Shown here: positions 1-7,702 of the stretch, one piece after another
Position numbering within the stretch: position 1 is the first letter of the stretch
Layout of the letters: the number at the start of each line of letters is the position of its first letter
Source of the DNA: Parvibaculum sp046297875
GTDB lineage: Bacteria > Pseudomonadota > Alphaproteobacteria > Parvibaculales > Parvibaculaceae
DNA: 64,000 bases
Assembly (NCBI RefSeq): GCF_046297875.1
Contig: NZ_JBKBHD010000001.1
Coordinates: 2,909,707 to 2,973,706 of the forward strand
Direction of reading: 5' to 3'
Program-made: the position numbers and the translations under genes
The notes under the pieces: model-generated
Databases searched by the model: none
Seen by the model: only the letters and a program-made list of their open reading frames with translations
What the model was told of the DNA's origin: nothing

Positions 1-90
1 GACAGCGCGTGTCTGCGGATCTGGGCCGAAACCCGCGACCGTTTCCTTGGCACCCGCACCGCACCACAGCGCGCCAACGAAGGGCGGTGA
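1..90 (+). CDS. TrbK-like protein (trbK-alt), C-terminal fragment
   Basis: Only the last 29 codons are in the window, ending at TGA 88-90; the start lies to the left. The visible tail contains CLRIWAETRDRFLG, which resembles the C-terminus of the small entry-exclusion-like TrbK-alt proteins encoded between trbJ and trbL in chromosomal trb clusters. It ends 3 bases before the trbL start, as expected for a translationally coupled trb operon. The identification rests on this short tail and on synteny. If correct, it is a small envelope protein of the conjugation apparatus. Confidence 0.6.
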   Translation, partial: DSACLRIWAETRDRFLGTRTAPQRANEGR

Positions 91-93
91 GCC

Positions 94-1443
94 ATGGGCG
101 GCAGCGGCGTCATCGACAATTTCCTCGGGGTCTTCACCTCCTACATCGACAGCGGGTTCGGCCTGCTCGGCGGCGAGGTGGCGTTCATCGCGACGACGCT
201 GATCGTCATCGACGTCACGCTGGCCGCCCTGTTCTGGAGCTGGGGCGCGGATGACGACATCATCGCGCGTCTGGTGAAGAAGACGCTGTTTGTGGGCGTC
301 TTCGCCTACATCATCGGCAACTGGAACAACCTCGCGCGGATCGTCTTCGAAAGCTTCGCCGGCCTCGGACTTCAGGCGTCCGGCACGGGCTTTTCCATCC
401 AGGACCTGATGCGGCCGGGCCGGGTCGCGCAGACGGGTCTCGATGCGGCGAGGCCGCTGCTCGAATCCATCTCAAACCTGATGGGCTGGATCGCCTTCTT
501 CGAAAACTTCATCCAGATAGCCTGCTTGCTCTTCGCCTGGGCGCTGGTGCTGCTCGCCTTCTTCATCCTCGCCATCCAGCTCTTCATCACGCTGATCGAA
601 TTCAAGCTGACCACACTGGCTGGCTTTGTCCTGATCCCGTTCGGCCTGTTCGGGAAGACCGCCTTCATGGCCGAGCGCGTGCTGGGCAACGTCATCTCGT
701 CTGGGATCAAGGTGCTGGTGCTCGCCGTCATCATCGGTATCGGCTCGACTCTGTTCAGCCAGTTCACGGCAGGCTTCGGCGGCCAGCCACCCACCATCGA
801 CGACGCGATGGCCGTCGTTTTGGCGGCGCTGTCGCTTCTCGGTCTCGGCATCTTCGGTCCGGGTATCGCCAACGGCATCGTTTCCGGCGGCCCGCAACTC
901 AGCGCAGGCTCCGCCATCGGCACCGGCCTCGTCGCGGGCGGCGCAGCCATGGCTGCCGGCGGCGCGGCCGGACTCGCCCTGCGCGGTGGCGCGAGCGCCA
1001 TTTCCGGCGGCGCCGCCGCCGTGCGCGGTGGAGCCACCGCGGCGGGAGCCGCCTCCGCCGCCTACAGTCTCGGTTCCCTCGGCCAGTCGGGCGCCGCCGG
1101 CGTCGCGTCGGGCCTTGGCGGCGTCGCACGAGCGGCCGGCGGCGCGGCAGCCTCTCCGCTGCGCCGGGCCGCGCAAAGCGTTCGCTCGAGCTTCGCCGAC
1201 GGCGTCAAAAGCGGCTTCGGAGCCACCGGCGGCTCCTCGAGCATGCGAACGGTCGCGAATGATGCCGGTTCGGCCGCACCGGCAGCCACAGGCTCTGCCG
1301 CCAGCCCGCCGGCTTGGGCGCAGCGCATGCGGCGTGGGCAGACCATGAGCCACGGCGTCACGCTCGCGGCACACGCGATCCGATCGGGCGACAGCCACGG
1401 CGGCGGCTCTTCCATCAATCTCTCCGGAGGCGACCGCACATGA
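94..1443 (+). CDS. trbL: TrbL/VirB6-like conjugal transfer membrane protein
   Basis: Polytopic inner-membrane component of the P-type (Trb) type IV secretion channel that moves DNA-protein complexes during conjugation. Of 449 residues, about 25-270 form a series of hydrophobic segments typical of TrbL/VirB6. Residues from about 270 to the end are a long Gly/Ala/Ser-rich, low-complexity tail, as seen in many TrbL proteins. ATG 94 follows GGGCGGTGAGCC, right after the trbK-like stop. Its stop codon overlaps the start of trbF (ATGA at 1440-1443), so the operon is translationally coupled. Family assignment is firm because the F, G and I neighbours follow in the standard order. Confidence 0.92.
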   Translation: MGGSGVIDNFLGVFTSYIDSGFGLLGGEVAFIATTLIVIDVTLAALFWSWGADDDIIARLVKKTLFVGVFAYIIGNWNNLARIVFESFAGLGLQASGTGFSIQDLMRPGRVAQTGLDAARPLLESISNLMGWIAFFENFIQIACLLFAWALVLLAFFILAIQLFITLIEFKLTTLAGFVLIPFGLFGKTAFMAERVLGNVISSGIKVLVLAVIIGIGSTLFSQFTAGFGGQPPTIDDAMAVVLAALSLLGLGIFGPGIANGIVSGGPQLSAGSAIGTGLVAGGAAMAAGGAAGLALRGGASAISGGAAAVRGGATAAGAASAAYSLGSLGQSGAAGVASGLGGVARAAGGAAASPLRRAAQSVRSSFADGVKSGFGATGGSSSMRTVANDAGSAAPAATGSAASPPAWAQRMRRGQTMSHGVTLAAHAIRSGDSHGGGSSINLSGGDRT

Positions 1444-2129
1444 GCTTCTTCAAGCGACCCGCAACCCACTATGGAAAGACGCCCGAGCCCGAGACGCCGT
1501 ATCAGCGCGCGGCGCAGATCTGGGATGATCGGATCGGCTCAGCGCGTGTCCAGGCCCGAAACTGGCGTCTCATGGCCTTTGGCTGCCTGATCCTCTCCGC
1601 TGGCTTCGCTGCCGCGCTGGTCTGGCAGTCGGCGCGCGGGACCATCGTCCCGTGGGTGGTGCAGGTCGACAGTCTCGGCCAGGCGCAGGCGGTCGCGCCA
1701 GCGCAAGCCGACTACCGCCCCACCGACCCGCAGGTGGCATGGCATCTGGCGCGGTTCATCGAGCAGGTCCGCTCGATCCCGGCCGACGCCATCGTCGTGC
1801 GGCAGAATTGGCTGCGCGCCTACGAGTTCACGACCGATCGCGGCGCGGCGGCCCTCAATGACTTCGCCCGCGCCAACGATCCGTTCACCCGCGTCGGGAA
1901 GCAGCAGGTGTCGGTCGAAGTGTCGAGTGTGATCCGCGCGTCGCCTGACAGCTTCCGCGTTGCCTGGACCGAACGCCAGTACGAGAACAGCCAGCTCTCC
2001 ACGACACAGCGCTGGACAGCCATCCTGACCATCGTGATCCAACCCCCGCGCGACGCAGAGCGGCTGCGGGCCAATCCGCTTGGGATCTACGTCAACGCCA
2101 TCAACTGGTCGCGGGAGATGGGGCAATGA
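1440..2129 (+). CDS. trbF: TrbF conjugal transfer protein (VirB8-like)
   Basis: VirB8-family assembly factor of the conjugative type IV secretion system. The 229-residue protein has a short cytoplasmic N-terminus, one transmembrane segment at about residues 44-62 and a periplasmic VirB8-like domain from about 70 to the end, with the conserved tail NPLGIYVNAINWSRE. The start at 1440 is chosen because it forms an ATGA overlap with the trbL stop and gives the normal length; upstream in-frame codons would run into the trbL tail. Its own stop overlaps the trbG start in the same way. Confidence 0.93.
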   Translation: MSFFKRPATHYGKTPEPETPYQRAAQIWDDRIGSARVQARNWRLMAFGCLILSAGFAAALVWQSARGTIVPWVVQVDSLGQAQAVAPAQADYRPTDPQVAWHLARFIEQVRSIPADAIVVRQNWLRAYEFTTDRGAAALNDFARANDPFTRVGKQQVSVEVSSVIRASPDSFRVAWTERQYENSQLSTTQRWTAILTIVIQPPRDAERLRANPLGIYVNAINWSREMGQ

Positions 2130-3106
2130 GAGATCATCTCCGCCGATCCGCGAGCCGCGGCTTCCGCCTATCCGGCTCTGCGCTTTTGCTGATCTCCGGA
2201 TTGGCGCTGGCCGGCTGCGCGACCAACCGGCCGCCACAGGTCAGCTACGACGCCGATGTGCCGCCGCTCCCCCCTGTGCCGGCTGCCATCACGGAGGCGC
2301 CACCAAGGCCGCTTCACACGCCGCCCGCCTGGACACCCGCGCGCGGTGGCGCTGCCGCAGGGACGCCGGCGGGCCGCGTGGAGAATGCCAACGCCGCCGC
2401 GCGCGTCGAACCACGCCGCGAGGGGTATTACAACTCGATCCAGATCTATCCCTGGAGCGAGGGCGCGCTCTATCAGGTCTATGCCGCTCCCGGGCAGATC
2501 ACCAACATCGCGCTGGAACCAGGCGAGAGCCTGACCGGCGCCGGCCCAATCGCTGCGGGCGACACGGCGCGCTGGATCATCGGCGACACCGAGAGCGGCT
2601 CGGGCATCACCCGGCGCGTCCATGTCCTCGTGAAGCCGACACGTCCAGACATCACGACCAATCTGGTCATCACCACCGACCGTCGCATCTACATGATCGA
2701 GCTGCGCTCGGGCGAACGCCCCTATATGCCGGCCGTCGCCTGGGCCTATCCGCAGCCGCCCGCCTCGCAGAGACAGGCAGTGCCCGCTACGCCAGTGATC
2801 CCGGCCGTTGCGGCACGGAACTATCGCTACGGCCTCACGGGCGACACGCCGCCGTGGCGGCTAATCTCGGTCTACGACGACGGGCGCCGCGTCTATGTCG
2901 AGTTCCCGCGTGGGATCGTTCAGGGCGAGATGCCGCCGCTCTTCGTCATCGGCGCAGATGGCGAACCGCAGATCGCCAACAGCCGGATCCACCAAAACAT
3001 CCTGATCATCGACCGCTTGTTCGGCGCCGCCGAGCTCCGTCTCGGCAGTGGCGAGCGCCAGCAGACGGTCCGGATCGTTCGCACCGATGGGAGGCCCGCG
3101 TCATGA
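2126..3106 (+). CDS. trbG: TrbG conjugal transfer protein (VirB9-like lipoprotein)
   Basis: VirB9-family part of the outer-membrane core complex. The 326-residue product starts with a signal peptide ending in the lipobox LALAGC, so Cys31 is probably lipidated. A Pro-rich linker follows, then a VirB9/TrbG beta-rich domain from about residue 110, including the C-terminal stretch around FVIGADGEPQIANSR. The start overlaps the trbF stop (ATGA). No separate trbH lies between trbG and trbI, as is common in chromosomal versions of this cluster. In Ti-plasmid TrbG the family is also a periplasmic or outer-membrane protein. Confidence 0.93.
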   Translation: MRDHLRRSASRGFRLSGSALLLISGLALAGCATNRPPQVSYDADVPPLPPVPAAITEAPPRPLHTPPAWTPARGGAAAGTPAGRVENANAAARVEPRREGYYNSIQIYPWSEGALYQVYAAPGQITNIALEPGESLTGAGPIAAGDTARWIIGDTESGSGITRRVHVLVKPTRPDITTNLVITTDRRIYMIELRSGERPYMPAVAWAYPQPPASQRQAVPATPVIPAVAARNYRYGLTGDTPPWRLISVYDDGRRVYVEFPRGIVQGEMPPLFVIGADGEPQIANSRIHQNILIIDRLFGAAELRLGSGERQQTVRIVRTDGRPAS

Positions 3107-4302
3107 GCGAGCGCGACACGCCCAACGAAGCCGACGCACCGCTGGTCGGCACACAGCCCGGCGACGCCGCTGCGCCCATGCGGCTGCGCGCCGAACCGCC
3201 CCGGATCACCCGACTGTCGCGAAAGGTGCTGGGCGGTATCAGTCTCGTCGTCGCCCTTGGGGTCGGTGGCGCGCTCATCTATGCGCTTCAGACGCGCAAT
3301 ATCGGCCCTGGCAGTGAGGAGCTTTACTCCACGCAGAACCGGCGAACCGCGGACGGGCTCGCCGGCCTGCCACGCGACTATACCGGTCCGGTGCTTGGGC
3401 CTCCGCTGCCCGGGGATCTGGGACGCCCCATCCTCGATGCGCAGAATCGTGGCCAGCTCGTCACGCCGTCGATGGCGGCAGCGCCCACCGTCGATCCGGT
3501 TGAGCAGCGCAGGCGCGCGGAAGAAGAAGCTGCCCGAACGAGCCGCGTCTTCTTTCAGACGGAGGCGCGCGTCGCAGCTCCGATTGCGACAGCTGGCGGA
3601 CCAGGCAGCCCGAGCCTCTCTGGGCTAGGTCTTCCGGGCCAGCCGGGGGCAGCGACGGCGCAGGATCGCCAGCTCGCGTTCCTGAATGCGGGCGTGGACC
3701 GCCGCACGGTCTCGCCAGATCGCGTGATGGGTCCGGCGTCGCCCTATGTGCTTCAGACCGGCGCCGTCATCGCCGCGGCCCTCATCACCGGCATCCGATC
3801 CGACCTGCCGGGCCAGATCACTGCGCAGGTCACGGAGCATGTCTACGACAGCCCGACCGGGCGCATCCTGCTCGTCCCACAAGGCACGCGGCTGATCGGC
3901 GAGTACAGCAACGATGTCGGCTTCGGTCAGCGCCGGGTGCTGCTCGTCTGGAAGCGGCTCATCCTCCCGAATGGCCGTTCGATCGTCCTGGAACGTCAAC
4001 CCGGAGCCGACGCGCAAGGCTATGCGGGTCTCCAGGATGGCGTCGACTATCACTGGTGGGATCTCGCCAAGGCTGCCGGCCTGTCGACACTGCTGTCGGT
4101 CGGCGCCGAACTCGCCGTTGACGATCAGGATCGGCTGCTCCGGGCGATCCGCAACGGCGGGCAGGACACCATCAACGACGCAGGGCAGCAGATCATCCGT
4201 CGGCAACTCAATGTCGCGCCGACCCTGACGATCAGACCGGGGTTCCCCGTGCGCGTCATCGTCACCCGCGACCTCGTGCTCGAACCTTATGGAGGGTTGT
4301 GA
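3103..4302 (+). CDS. trbI: TrbI conjugal transfer protein (VirB10-like)
   Basis: VirB10-family protein that spans the envelope and links the inner-membrane and outer-membrane parts of the conjugation channel. The 399-residue protein has a cytoplasmic head, one transmembrane helix at about residues 42-62, a Pro/Ala-rich periplasmic linker and a VirB10 domain from about 215 to 395, with the typical LVPQGTRLIGEY motif. The start at 3103 overlaps the trbG stop as ATGA; the same frame is open further upstream, but that part is a shadow of trbG. The stop TGA shares a base with the next start. Confidence 0.93.
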   Translation: MSERDTPNEADAPLVGTQPGDAAAPMRLRAEPPRITRLSRKVLGGISLVVALGVGGALIYALQTRNIGPGSEELYSTQNRRTADGLAGLPRDYTGPVLGPPLPGDLGRPILDAQNRGQLVTPSMAAAPTVDPVEQRRRAEEEAARTSRVFFQTEARVAAPIATAGGPGSPSLSGLGLPGQPGAATAQDRQLAFLNAGVDRRTVSPDRVMGPASPYVLQTGAVIAAALITGIRSDLPGQITAQVTEHVYDSPTGRILLVPQGTRLIGEYSNDVGFGQRRVLLVWKRLILPNGRSIVLERQPGADAQGYAGLQDGVDYHWWDLAKAAGLSTLLSVGAELAVDDQDRLLRAIRNGGQDTINDAGQQIIRRQLNVAPTLTIRPGFPVRVIVTRDLVLEPYGGL

Positions 4303-4556
4303 TGACCAAGCTGAAGTTCGGCCCGATCATCGACGACAAGCCGGTCAAGGTGACGATTGAACTCCCTGCGCCGCTGCATCGGGACCTCGTCGCCTACGCC
4401 GCAGCACTCGGCCGCGAACAAGGCCAGACCATCGGCGACCCGACGAAGCTGATTGTGCCCATGCTCGAGCGCTTCATTGCAACCGATCGGGGGTTCGCCC
4501 GCGCGCGCCGCGATGGCAGTCAACGTGCGGCACGCGCCGATGCTCAGGACGGATAA
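4302..4556 (+). CDS. DUF2274 family protein of the trb operon
   Basis: Small soluble 84-residue protein of the DUF2274 family, regularly the last gene of trbBCDEJLFGI clusters in proteobacterial integrative elements; its function is unknown. Visible features are the opening MTKLKFGPI and the tail MLERFIATDRGFARARR. The start ATG 4302 shares its A with the trbI stop (TGATG); a GTG one codon earlier is possible. The last 83 bases overlap, tail to tail, the end of the convergent LysR gene. Confidence 0.85.
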   Translation: MTKLKFGPIIDDKPVKVTIELPAPLHRDLVAYAAALGREQGQTIGDPTKLIVPMLERFIATDRGFARARRDGSQRAARADAQDG

Positions 4557-5472
4557 GACGCTGACTAGCGAACCATGCCTGGTCTCTCTCTGACAGGGAT
4601 TTCGCCAGCGCCAGCAAGCGCTCGAGATCCTTCTGCAGGAAGCCACTCGAATGAACCGCGCCATAGCGGAGCATGGCGTCCTCGATCAGGCGGAAGGTGA
4701 TGCCGGAATGGCCGCATCGGACATGAGCGCTGCCCGCCAGCGTGACGCCACCGCCTTGAGCAACGATCTGCATCAGCGATTCCCGCGTCACGGATAACTG
4801 CTCGATACGCAGAGCGTCACTCGGGGCGCCGAGATGACGCCGAAGGTAATCTCTTGCGAAATGGCCCGTCGGCAAGTCAGTCACCACGAAGTGCCGATGC
4901 CCCAAGTCACGCCATCGAACCGTCTTCTGATCCGCTAGCGGGTCTCCCTCCGGCATCGCCAGATAGACATGTTCGTTCCACAGATCCGTCACTTCATAGC
5001 CCCTTCCGGGCGATGCTTCGACGACGACACCGACATCAAGTTGCCCGCGCCGCACGGCCGCCACGAGCTCAGGCGAACTTGCCTCGCTGAACCGCAGCCG
5101 GGTGCCCGGCCGCGCGCGACGGAAAGTACCGAAGAGCTCCGACAAGAAGCCCATGGTCAGTGGCCCGAAGACGCCGACCCTGAGGTGTCGCCCATTGGCC
5201 GCGGTCGTCCTTGCTCTTTCGAGCGCCGAATTGATCTGGTGGGCGCCGGGGCTGGCGTGGTGCAGGAACTGCTTGCCTATCTCCGTAAGGTCGACGCCGG
5301 CGCTGTGACGGCGAAACAGTTGGGCGCCGATCTCATCCTCGACATCCCGGATGCGCCGACTGATCGCCGACTGCTCGACGCCCAGGTCCTGTGCCGCGCG
5401 CCGGAAACTCCCGCTCTGTGCGGCGGCGATGATGTAACGCACATGGCGCAGCTCGATCTTCGATCTCGGCAC
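4474..5472 (-). CDS. LysR-family transcriptional regulator
   Basis: DNA-binding regulator with a winged helix-turn-helix at about residues 7-65 (SFRRAAQDLGVEQSAISRRI) and a LysR substrate-binding domain from about 92 to 290. At 332 residues it is longer than the usual 300; the last 25-30 residues are Arg-rich and are read from the antisense strand of the DUF2274 gene, so they look like a read-through extension. The start is GTG at 5472. A perfect palindrome at 5488-5503 lies 15 bases upstream and is a likely autoregulatory site. Its position at the end of a trb operon suggests control of element functions, but no target can be read from the sequence. Confidence 0.88.
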   Translation of the reverse strand: MPRSKIELRHVRYIIAAAQSGSFRRAAQDLGVEQSAISRRIRDVEDEIGAQLFRRHSAGVDLTEIGKQFLHHASPGAHQINSALERARTTAANGRHLRVGVFGPLTMGFLSELFGTFRRARPGTRLRFSEASSPELVAAVRRGQLDVGVVVEASPGRGYEVTDLWNEHVYLAMPEGDPLADQKTVRWRDLGHRHFVVTDLPTGHFARDYLRRHLGAPSDALRIEQLSVTRESLMQIVAQGGGVTLAGSAHVRCGHSGITFRLIEDAMLRYGAVHSSGFLQKDLERLLALAKSLSERDQAWFASQRLIRPEHRRVPHVDCHRGARGRTPDRLQ

Positions 5473-5487
5473 GATGGTTCCCCATGA

Positions 5488-5503
5488 TGCAAAGGTCTTT
5501 GCA
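5488..5503. promoter_or_regulatory. Palindromic operator candidate upstream of the LysR gene
   Basis: TGCAAAGGTCTTTGCA is a perfect 7-bp inverted repeat with a 2-bp spacer, located just upstream of the LysR start codon. LysR regulators commonly bind dyads near their own promoter, so autoregulation is the simplest reading. Confidence 0.5.
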
Positions 5504-5884
5504 AACGTAGCCCCGTCAGCCCCCGAGAACTGTTCCGATCAAATTATGGGTCTTCTCCGTCTCCTCGCTACCGTCGCCCACGAAATCCTTAAGTGTCACA
5601 CATTCGACTGTTGCTACGTCGCTTGTGGACTTCCGGATCGCATCTCGCCGGTGCAAGCAGTAAATGGTGCGTGATCTGAACAGCGCAATTGCGGCGCGGA
5701 ACGCGTGCGGCGAGTCGTGCAGATTCTGTGGGCTGACGGATGTCCGGCCGCGCTGTCAGGACTGAAAATGACCCGCCGATTTCTACGCCAGAGCCCGAAA
5801 TTGCCGCACGCCTCTCGGGAGGGACTTCCGGCATCGGCACCTATCGTTCTCAATCGCTAGCGACAGCCGCGAAGGAGATTGGGT
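5504..5884. other. Intergenic region between LysR gene and alpA-like gene
   Basis: About 380 bases without a convincing gene. Short open frames on both strands lack homology-like features and good start sites. The region must hold the promoter of the alpA-like gene; its right end carries the ribosome binding site GAAGGAGA at 5871-5878. Confidence 0.5.
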
Positions 5885-6160
5885 ATGGTCCAAAACGAGC
5901 CTTTGGAAATCAGGAAGACCATCCGGCGGCACCAGCTGCGCGAGATGGTGCCTCTGGCCGACAGCACGATTTACGAAATGGAGCAGCGCGGCGAATTTCC
6001 ACGCCGCTTCGCGCTGTCACCGCGCTGCATCGTCTGGGATCTCGCCGAGGTCCACGCCTGGTTGCTGGCGCGGCGCGCGAAGCCGATCCAGCGCGCACAG
6101 CATCCCGACGTCACCAAGCGCAAGTCCCGCCCAGTCAAAGGGCAGGATCGAGCGCGATAG
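5885..6160 (+). CDS. AlpA-family DNA-binding protein (excisionase candidate)
   Basis: A 91-residue protein of the AlpA/phage transcriptional activator type with an MerR-like helix-turn-helix. The motif REMVPLADSTIYEMEQRGEFP (residues about 19-39) followed by W-DLAEVHAWL is characteristic. In prophages and integrative elements such proteins act as excisionases or activate integrase expression. ATG 5885 is preceded by GAAGGAGA; a TTG two codons earlier is less likely. It is convergent with the integrase and overlaps its 3' end by 26 bases, which supports a paired excision/integration function. Confidence 0.85.
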   Translation: MVQNEPLEIRKTIRRHQLREMVPLADSTIYEMEQRGEFPRRFALSPRCIVWDLAEVHAWLLARRAKPIQRAQHPDVTKRKSRPVKGQDRAR

Positions 6161-7391
6161 ACGGCATGACTGTCGGCAGCAGCGTGGGAACATACTTCCG
6201 GCCCTCGACCCAAGCATCGACGGTGTCAGCCCATTCCTGCATCATGTGCCGCCGCTGAACCTCGTATTCGGCCTTGTTGTAGACGCCGCGTGATGAACGC
6301 CCGTCCTCGTGCGCCAGGCACTTTTCGATCCAGTCGCGGTTGAAGCCCAGCTCATTGAGCAGCGTCGAGCCCGTGCGGCGTAGGTCATGCACGGTGAACG
6401 GCTCCAGCGGCAGCCCCTCCTTCTTGGCCTGTTCGACGACCGCGTAGGTGACCCGGTTGAAGGTCGCCCGCGACATCGGCGCATCCGCATCGTAGCGGGA
6501 CGGCAGCAGATACCGGGAATTACCGGCGCAGGTCTTGAGCGCGATCATGATGTCGAGGGTCTGCCGGCACAGGTAGACATTGTGCGGCTTCGATCGCTTC
6601 ATGCGCTCCTTCGGGATCGTCCAGACGGCGTTTTCGAAATCGACCTCATCCCAGACCGCGTCCTGCAGTTCGCTTTTCCGGACCATGGTGAGGAGGTAGA
6701 GCTTCATGCCGAGGCGGATCGTCGGCAGCGTCGCGACATGCTCGAGTTGCTTGAGCATGATGCGGATCTCAGTCGGCGAAAGCGCCCGGTCCTTGGGCGT
6801 GAATGTGGCGATCGACGCCGGGCCGACGTCATCGGCCGGGTTTGCGACCTTCTCGCCGTGGAGAATGGCGAAGCCGTAGATCTGCTTCAGGATGTCCCGC
6901 ACACGGATGGCCGTCGCGGGCGCGCCCCGTTCCACGATCTTGGCGCAGTGGGCGCGCAGGTCATCAGGCGTGATCTCGGTCAGCAAACGGTTCCGCCAGA
7001 CGGGCATGAGTTCGCGCTCGAAGATAGCGCGACGCATGGCGCGCGTGCTGTCCGCCATGGGCGCGCCCGTCAGCCACTTCTCGCCGAACTCGCCGAAGCT
7101 CTTGGCCTCCTTGATCCGGCGCTTCTCCCGCTGCTTCTCGATCGCGGGGGACCGCCCCTCGGCAATCATGCGTTTCGCGTCCAGGCAAAGTTCGCGAGCC
7201 CGGGCGAGCGAGATACCGTCTCGGGCGTACTTGCCGAGATGGACGGTCTCCCGCCTGCCGTTCAGCCGATAGTCGAGCCTGAACGAGATGCCGCCTGTCG
7301 GCGCGACACGCACATACATGCCGTCACGATCGGTCACCTTGTACATTTTGACTTTTGGTTTCAGGCACTTGAGTGCCGCATCCGTCAACAT
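6135..7391 (-). CDS. int: Tyrosine-type site-specific integrase (P4-type, DUF4102)
   Basis: Catalyses integration and excision of the element. The 418-residue protein has an N-terminal DUF4102 arm-binding domain (about 1-85), a core-binding SAM-like domain (about 100-180) and a catalytic domain (about 205-385). Visible catalytic residues are Arg238 in MVRKSELQ, His335 and Arg338 in VHDLRRTGST, His361 in LAHEDGR and the nucleophile Tyr371 in GVYNK, so it should be active. The start at 7391 has a GAGGAGG ribosome binding site. It reads away from guaA, with its promoter in the 294-bp region between the two genes. This is the usual arrangement of an integrase next to its own attachment site. Confidence 0.95.
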   Translation of the reverse strand: MLTDAALKCLKPKVKMYKVTDRDGMYVRVAPTGGISFRLDYRLNGRRETVHLGKYARDGISLARARELCLDAKRMIAEGRSPAIEKQREKRRIKEAKSFGEFGEKWLTGAPMADSTRAMRRAIFERELMPVWRNRLLTEITPDDLRAHCAKIVERGAPATAIRVRDILKQIYGFAILHGEKVANPADDVGPASIATFTPKDRALSPTEIRIMLKQLEHVATLPTIRLGMKLYLLTMVRKSELQDAVWDEVDFENAVWTIPKERMKRSKPHNVYLCRQTLDIMIALKTCAGNSRYLLPSRYDADAPMSRATFNRVTYAVVEQAKKEGLPLEPFTVHDLRRTGSTLLNELGFNRDWIEKCLAHEDGRSSRGVYNKAEYEVQRRHMMQEWADTVDAWVEGRKYVPTLLPTVMPSIALDPAL

Positions 7392-7408
7392 TCTGGGCCT
7401 CCTCGCGG

Positions 7409-7521
7409 AAAAGTACCGTCACGCGGTTTTTGGAGGCTTTTGACGGAAATATCTGTTTATGTTCAGCGTGTTAGGCTGAAAAAAGTACCGTCATTAGCCT
7501 CAGTCGCTATGACGGTACTTT
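7409..7521. repeat. Three copies of AAAGTACCGTCA: integrase arm-type site candidates
   Basis: The 12-mer AAAGTACCGTCA occurs directly at 7410-7421 and 7482-7493 and inverted at 7510-7521. The last two form a perfect 12-bp inverted repeat with a 16-bp spacer. They lie between the integrase start and the guaA attachment end, where arm-type binding sites of the DUF4102 domain or an autoregulatory operator are expected. Confidence 0.6.
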
Positions 7522-7683
7522 CGATTTTCCGGATGATCAACGGGGGCAGGGTCCGTCAGCGGGCACGACAGACGCGTCTGATGCCCACCGATAGCTATCG
7601 ATAGGTCTCGGCTAAAATATTTTTGTTTTTCAGGTGGTTACGTCGTATTCTGGCGTAGTTTCGGATACCTTCGGATGGGCAAA

Positions 7684-7702
7684 AATTATTCCCACTCGAT
7701 GG
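7684..7702. other. Probable attachment site at the guaA 3' end
   Basis: The last codons of guaA (ATC GAG TGG GAA TAA read on the minus strand) contain GAGTGGGA, a sequence known as the core used by integrases that target the 3' end of guaA. The integrase gene and trb operon directly abut this end, so the boundary of the element is placed here. The second copy would lie to the left of the window, so the direct repeat cannot be checked. Confidence 0.6.

Noticed and set aside
2080..3102. Upstream extension of trbI
   Set aside because: The stretch is the shadow of trbG; the ATGA overlap at 3103 and the normal TrbI length decide the start.
5589..5853. Two overlapping minus-strand open frames of about 80 codons between LysR and alpA-like genes
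   Set aside because: They overlap each other in different frames, lack ribosome binding sites and have no family features.
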